Part shown: piece by piece, positions 6,739 through 8,985 of the stretch
How the letters are laid out: each line of letters opens with the position of its first letter
How positions within the stretch are numbered: the stretch's first letter is position 1
DNA from: Pseudomonadota bacterium
GTDB taxonomy: Bacteria; Bdellovibrionota; Bacteriovoracia; Bacteriovoracales; Bacteriovoracaceae
Direction: 5' to 3'
Length of the DNA: 8,985 bases
Assembly (NCBI GenBank): GCA_021299675.1
Contig: JAJTIF010000003.1
Location: 1 to 8,985 of the forward strand
Notes under the pieces: generated by a model
Told to the model about the DNA's origin: nothing
Seen by the model: the letters and a program-made list of their open reading frames with translations, nothing else
The model's database searches: none
Translations under genes and position numbers: made by a program

Positions 6739-7496
6739 GCGCGCTGGTCCTTAAGGTATTGCGTGAGGATTTTTTTCTTTTCACTGTAAAGATCTGCAAT
6801 CGGTTTGACGAATTTCGGAGGCTGGTTAGGGCCTAGCTTTAAGAGGTCATTGGTCACGAGAACTTGGCCATCGGTCAGATTCCCAGAGCCGATGCCGATA
6901 GTGGGGATCTGTAAGCTTTGAGTGATCTCTTGAGCAAGCTCGCTGGTCACGCATTCTAGCACGATTGAAAAACACCCAGCATCCTGCAGCTTCAGGGCTT
7001 CCTCTTTGAGGCGTTTGGCACTGGACTCATCCTTGCCGTGTGTGAAATAGCCGCCCATCTGATGCACGGATTGTGGCGTGAGACCAATGTGGCCCATGAC
7101 GGGCGTGCCCATCTGGGTGAGGCGCTTGATGGTTTGCAGCTCCACCTCATAGGCGCCTTCGAGCTTCACGGCTTCACACTGCGTGTGTTGAAAGATCTCT
7201 GCTCCTGCTCTGAGCCCCTGCTCAACAGTGGGGTATGAGCCATAGGGCATGTCAACGATCACAAACTTTTCTGGCGCTCCTCGCTTTACCGCTGCTCCAA
7301 AAATTTTCATCATCTCGACGGTCACCGGGATGGTGGAGTCGAAGCCGAGCACGACGTTTCCAAGGGAGTCTCCGACCAAAAGCAGGTCAACATCGAGTTC
7401 GTTGTAGAGTCGAGCTGTTTGGTAATCGTAGCAAGTGAGCATCTGCAGTTTCTGGCCCTTGGCCTTTTTGATGTCACGGGTATTGAGTTTTTTCAT
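6735..7496 (-). CDS. panB: Ketopantoate hydroxymethyltransferase
   Basis: A cytoplasmic 253-residue enzyme, slightly shorter than the usual ~264, that transfers a one-carbon unit from 5,10-methylene-THF to alpha-ketoisovalerate to make ketopantoate. The TIM-barrel signatures are intact: MLTCYDYQTARL (19-30), VGDSLGNVVLG with metal ligand Asp43, VDMPYGSY with Asp82, KLEGA with Glu113, MGHIGLTPQSVHQMGGY (134-150), the catalytic Glu181 in VLECV, and IGIGSG before a DGQVLV segment. It starts at ATG 7496, overlapping the preceding stop as ATGA, with a good AAGGAAG Shine-Dalgarno about 4 nt upstream. It lies between the KARI-like reductase and coaX, so the product can pass to the reductase encoded just upstream. 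Confidence 0.98.
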   Translation of the reverse strand: MKKLNTRDIKKAKGQKLQMLTCYDYQTARLYNELDVDLLLVGDSLGNVVLGFDSTIPVTVEMMKIFGAAVKRGAPEKFVIVDMPYGSYPTVEQGLRAGAEIFQHTQCEAVKLEGAYEVELQTIKRLTQMGTPVMGHIGLTPQSVHQMGGYFTHGKDESSAKRLKEEALKLQDAGCFSIVLECVTSELAQEITQSLQIPTIGIGSGNLTDGQVLVTNDLLKLGPNQPPKFVKPIADLYSEKKKILTQYLKDQRA

Positions 7497-8425
7497 TTTT
7501 CTTCCTTCATCATGCGCTCGATCGTTTGCCCCAGGGGATCTTTTTTCCAGCGTTCAACGATATTATGGCGGAGCTGGGTCACGTCTACACCCTGCGCACT
7601 TCGAGCAAAGGCGCCGGATTCAATCTCACTCAAGAGTGAGCGCATTTTATTTTCGAGATCAGCGTCGATTAATAGTTTTCGCCCCGTCTCACTACCGATC
7701 AAGGCGTTGGGGCTGATGAGATCAAAGAACGCCACTGGCCCGCGATCCACCATGACTTTGGTGATCAGTCCCACTTCATGCCAAAGCTCAAAGAAGGCGA
7801 GCTCGGGGGGAATGCCTCTTTGGATTAAGATATTAAAAGCTAAGCGGCAACTTTCTGGGATGAGCGAGCAGAGTACTGCTTGCTCACTGAAGAGGTCAGC
7901 GATCATCTCTTCTTTCACACGACAAGCATAAGGACCCATGGTGATGCCCAGAGCGGCAGCGTAGGCGAGAGTGAGAGTTTTAATTTTTTCTTGGTCTGAT
8001 TTTTCTACCAAGTCTACTGAGTAGACACCGCCAAGAGCTCGTTTCTCCAAATAGGTTGCTCTGACTTCCGTACCAATCGCCTTGGGAGCCAAGAGAACGT
8101 GATGGAACTGTGGAAATTTATCTGCGAGTTTTTCTTCGTGAAGAGCAAAACCGTGAGCGTAAAAAAGTGTCGTTCCCTGAGGAATGTATTCAGCGATGTG
8201 TGAAAGGGCCCGAGCGATTTCATGGTCGGGCACTAAAAGGGCGATCGGGTGACCCTGCAGAGGAGATTGCCAGTCCAGCAGCTTAAATTTGCTTGGGACC
8301 CGAGAGCGGGTGCTTGATTCATTGCGCAGCAAAAGCTGTACCTCGAGCCCAGAATCATAGAGATTTTCCGCCCAAGCCCGCGCTTGGTTGCCATAACCCA
8401 TGATGATGATTTTTTCAGCTGCCAA
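7493..8425 (-). CDS. KARI (IlvC)-family reductase; probable ketopantoate reductase of the pan operon
   Basis: A 310-residue member of the ketol-acid reductoisomerase family, a little shorter than class I enzymes. The N-terminal Rossmann domain has GYGNQARAWAENLYDSG (10-26), where the family usually has GYGSQGHA, and LLRNESSTRSR (32-42), whose Arg/Ser pattern resembles NADPH-specific KARIs. Retained family residues are His91 (AHGF), Lys115 (APKAIGTEVR), metal ligands Asp177 and Glu181 (ADLFSEQAVLC), Glu213 and Glu217 (FFELWHEVGLI), and Ser238. The APK motif has lost the usual PG. The TTG start at 8425 is secure: an AAGGAGG Shine-Dalgarno (8436-8430) precedes it and an in-frame TAA at 8437-8435 blocks any extension. 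IlvC is known to reduce ketopantoate in E. coli and Corynebacterium. As first gene of a pan operon without panE, it probably makes pantoate; a branched-chain amino acid role remains possible. Confidence 0.85.
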   Translation of the reverse strand: MAAEKIIIMGYGNQARAWAENLYDSGLEVQLLLRNESSTRSRVPSKFKLLDWQSPLQGHPIALLVPDHEIARALSHIAEYIPQGTTLFYAHGFALHEEKLADKFPQFHHVLLAPKAIGTEVRATYLEKRALGGVYSVDLVEKSDQEKIKTLTLAYAAALGITMGPYACRVKEEMIADLFSEQAVLCSLIPESCRLAFNILIQRGIPPELAFFELWHEVGLITKVMVDRGPVAFFDLISPNALIGSETGRKLLIDADLENKMRSLLSEIESGAFARSAQGVDVTQLRHNIVERWKKDPLGQTIERMMKEEK

Positions 8426-8456
8426 AGGCCCTCCTTATCAGGCATCTTTTCGTACC
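8426..8456. promoter_or_regulatory. 31-bp divergent gap with strong RBS and weak promoter boxes
   Basis: Only 31 bp separate the start codons of the operon's first gene (-) and the aminotransferase (+). On the - strand it holds the AAGGAGG ribosome-binding site (8436-8430), and a TGATAA that could serve as a -10 overlaps it. A TTGCTC lies 18 bp further upstream, inside the start of the + gene. This would give an almost leaderless transcript, so I regard the boxes as weak. No + strand promoter could be identified. Promoters for both units probably lie within each other's 5' coding sequence. Confidence 0.3.
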
Positions 8457-8985
8457 ATGAGCAATGAATCTCGCCTAGACTTGAGAGTGAACTTCAACCG
8501 AACGAGGGCCTTTCTTTACGGAGAAAGCGTGTTTACTACAATCCGCGTGGAAGCTGGGCTCCCGCTCTTTGAAAAATGGCATTTTGAGCGGCTGCTAAAG
8601 TCGGCAGAATGGCTCTGGCCTAATACTGCGCAGCAAGCACAAAAGCTGCTCGAGAACCTCAAGCCCCCAGGTCTGCGTGGGGTTTGGCGCCTCACACTCA
8701 CTGCCCAGGTCAAAACCCGCGACTCGCAAGAGGAGATGGAGTTGATTCTGGATGATTGGTGGAGTGAAGAAATTCCAGCGGTGAAAGAACTTCAACTGGT
8801 GTCTGTCAAAAGCCCTTCAAGGCCTGAGAGCTGGCCTAGCTTTCTGAAATCCGGCGACTACCTTTCTCGCATGGTGGCGTCGAGACACTTGAAGCCCGAT
8901 GAGGTTGCCCTTTTTCATGTGAATGAAAAAATCTGTGAACTGTTGCACGCGAATGTTTTTTTTATCTCTGAAAATAAACTCATCA
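8457..8985 (+). CDS. Class IV PLP aminotransferase family protein, PabC/BCAT-like (3' partial)
   Basis: The reading frame is open from ATG 8457 to the window end (176 codons; family length is usually about 270-300). It is a fold-type IV PLP enzyme, the family of 4-amino-4-deoxychorismate lyase (PabC), branched-chain aminotransferase and D-amino acid aminotransferase. Visible signatures are FLYGESVFTTIRVEAGLPLF (19-38) with the following HFERL, the likely Schiff-base lysine Lys131 in FLKSGDYLSRM (the family usually has Asn where Asp134 stands), and ELLHANVFFI (161-170) containing the conserved Glu and the AN/SN-F pattern. VFTTIRV resembles PabC more than BCAT, but the specificity-determining C-terminus is missing. 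No good ribosome-binding site precedes the ATG, so the exact start is uncertain. It diverges from the pantothenate operon. Confidence 0.82.
   Translation, partial: MSNESRLDLRVNFNRTRAFLYGESVFTTIRVEAGLPLFEKWHFERLLKSAEWLWPNTAQQAQKLLENLKPPGLRGVWRLTLTAQVKTRDSQEEMELILDDWWSEEIPAVKELQLVSVKSPSRPESWPSFLKSGDYLSRMVASRHLKPDEVALFHVNEKICELLHANVFFISENKLI

Noticed and set aside
7419..7931. 170-codon open frame on the + strand across the panB/KARI junction
   Set aside because: It lies antisense to two well-supported genes, its composition (many Ser/Arg, no recognisable domain) is typical of a shadow frame, and it has no ribosome-binding site.
1..8985. CRISPR array, tRNA/rRNA, insertion sequence or phage genes
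   Set aside because: No direct repeat series, cloverleaf-like segment, transposase or phage-type protein was seen on either strand, and the genes leave almost no free space.

Overview
The window is a densely packed bacterial chromosomal segment with nine complete genes and two genes cut by its edges. No intergenic gap exceeds about 70 bases. No RNA genes, mobile elements, CRISPR arrays or long repeats were seen. A TonB-dependent outer-membrane receptor shows a Gram-negative host. Moderate GC, frequent TTG/GTG starts and the gene mix would suit a Bdellovibrionota or other delta-like lineage. That placement is an impression, because no marker gene is present.

Left side (1-2191): the C-terminal part of a BtuB-like TonB-dependent receptor (+) ends tail to tail with a small acidic protein of unknown function (-). 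The small gene is divergent from a stand-alone CheY-like receiver protein (+), which is followed closely by a 33-residue single-helix membrane peptide (+).

Centre and right (8425 down to 2188, all on the - strand): one long run of genes reads KARI-like reductase, panB, coaX, coaBC (dfp), panC, hflX, then a free-standing DnaA domain I-like protein. The first five junctions are all 4-nt stop/start overlaps, so this is a tightly coupled operon. It encodes the path from alpha-ketoisovalerate to 4'-phosphopantetheine. PanB makes ketopantoate, the KARI-like protein is placed to reduce it to pantoate, PanC joins pantoate to beta-alanine, CoaX phosphorylates pantothenate, and CoaBC adds and decarboxylates cysteine. 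No canonical PanE is present here. The first gene is an IlvC-family protein with all the KARI metal and catalytic residues, and by context it is the likely ketopantoate reductase. PanD, CoaD and CoaE are not in the window. HflX and the DnaA-domain protein are riders with no obvious metabolic link.

Right edge (8457 onward, +): a class IV PLP aminotransferase family gene (PabC-like or BCAT-like), truncated by the window end, diverges from the operon across only 31 bp. It could serve PanB indirectly, by supplying ketoisovalerate if it is a BCAT or PABA/folate if it is a PabC.

Most notable points: the KARI paralogue as candidate ketopantoate reductase; the DnaA domain I protein lying in the same frame as hflX and separated from it by one stop codon; a CoaX lacking the usual Asp of its DxGTA motif; and the unbroken series of 4-nt overlaps.
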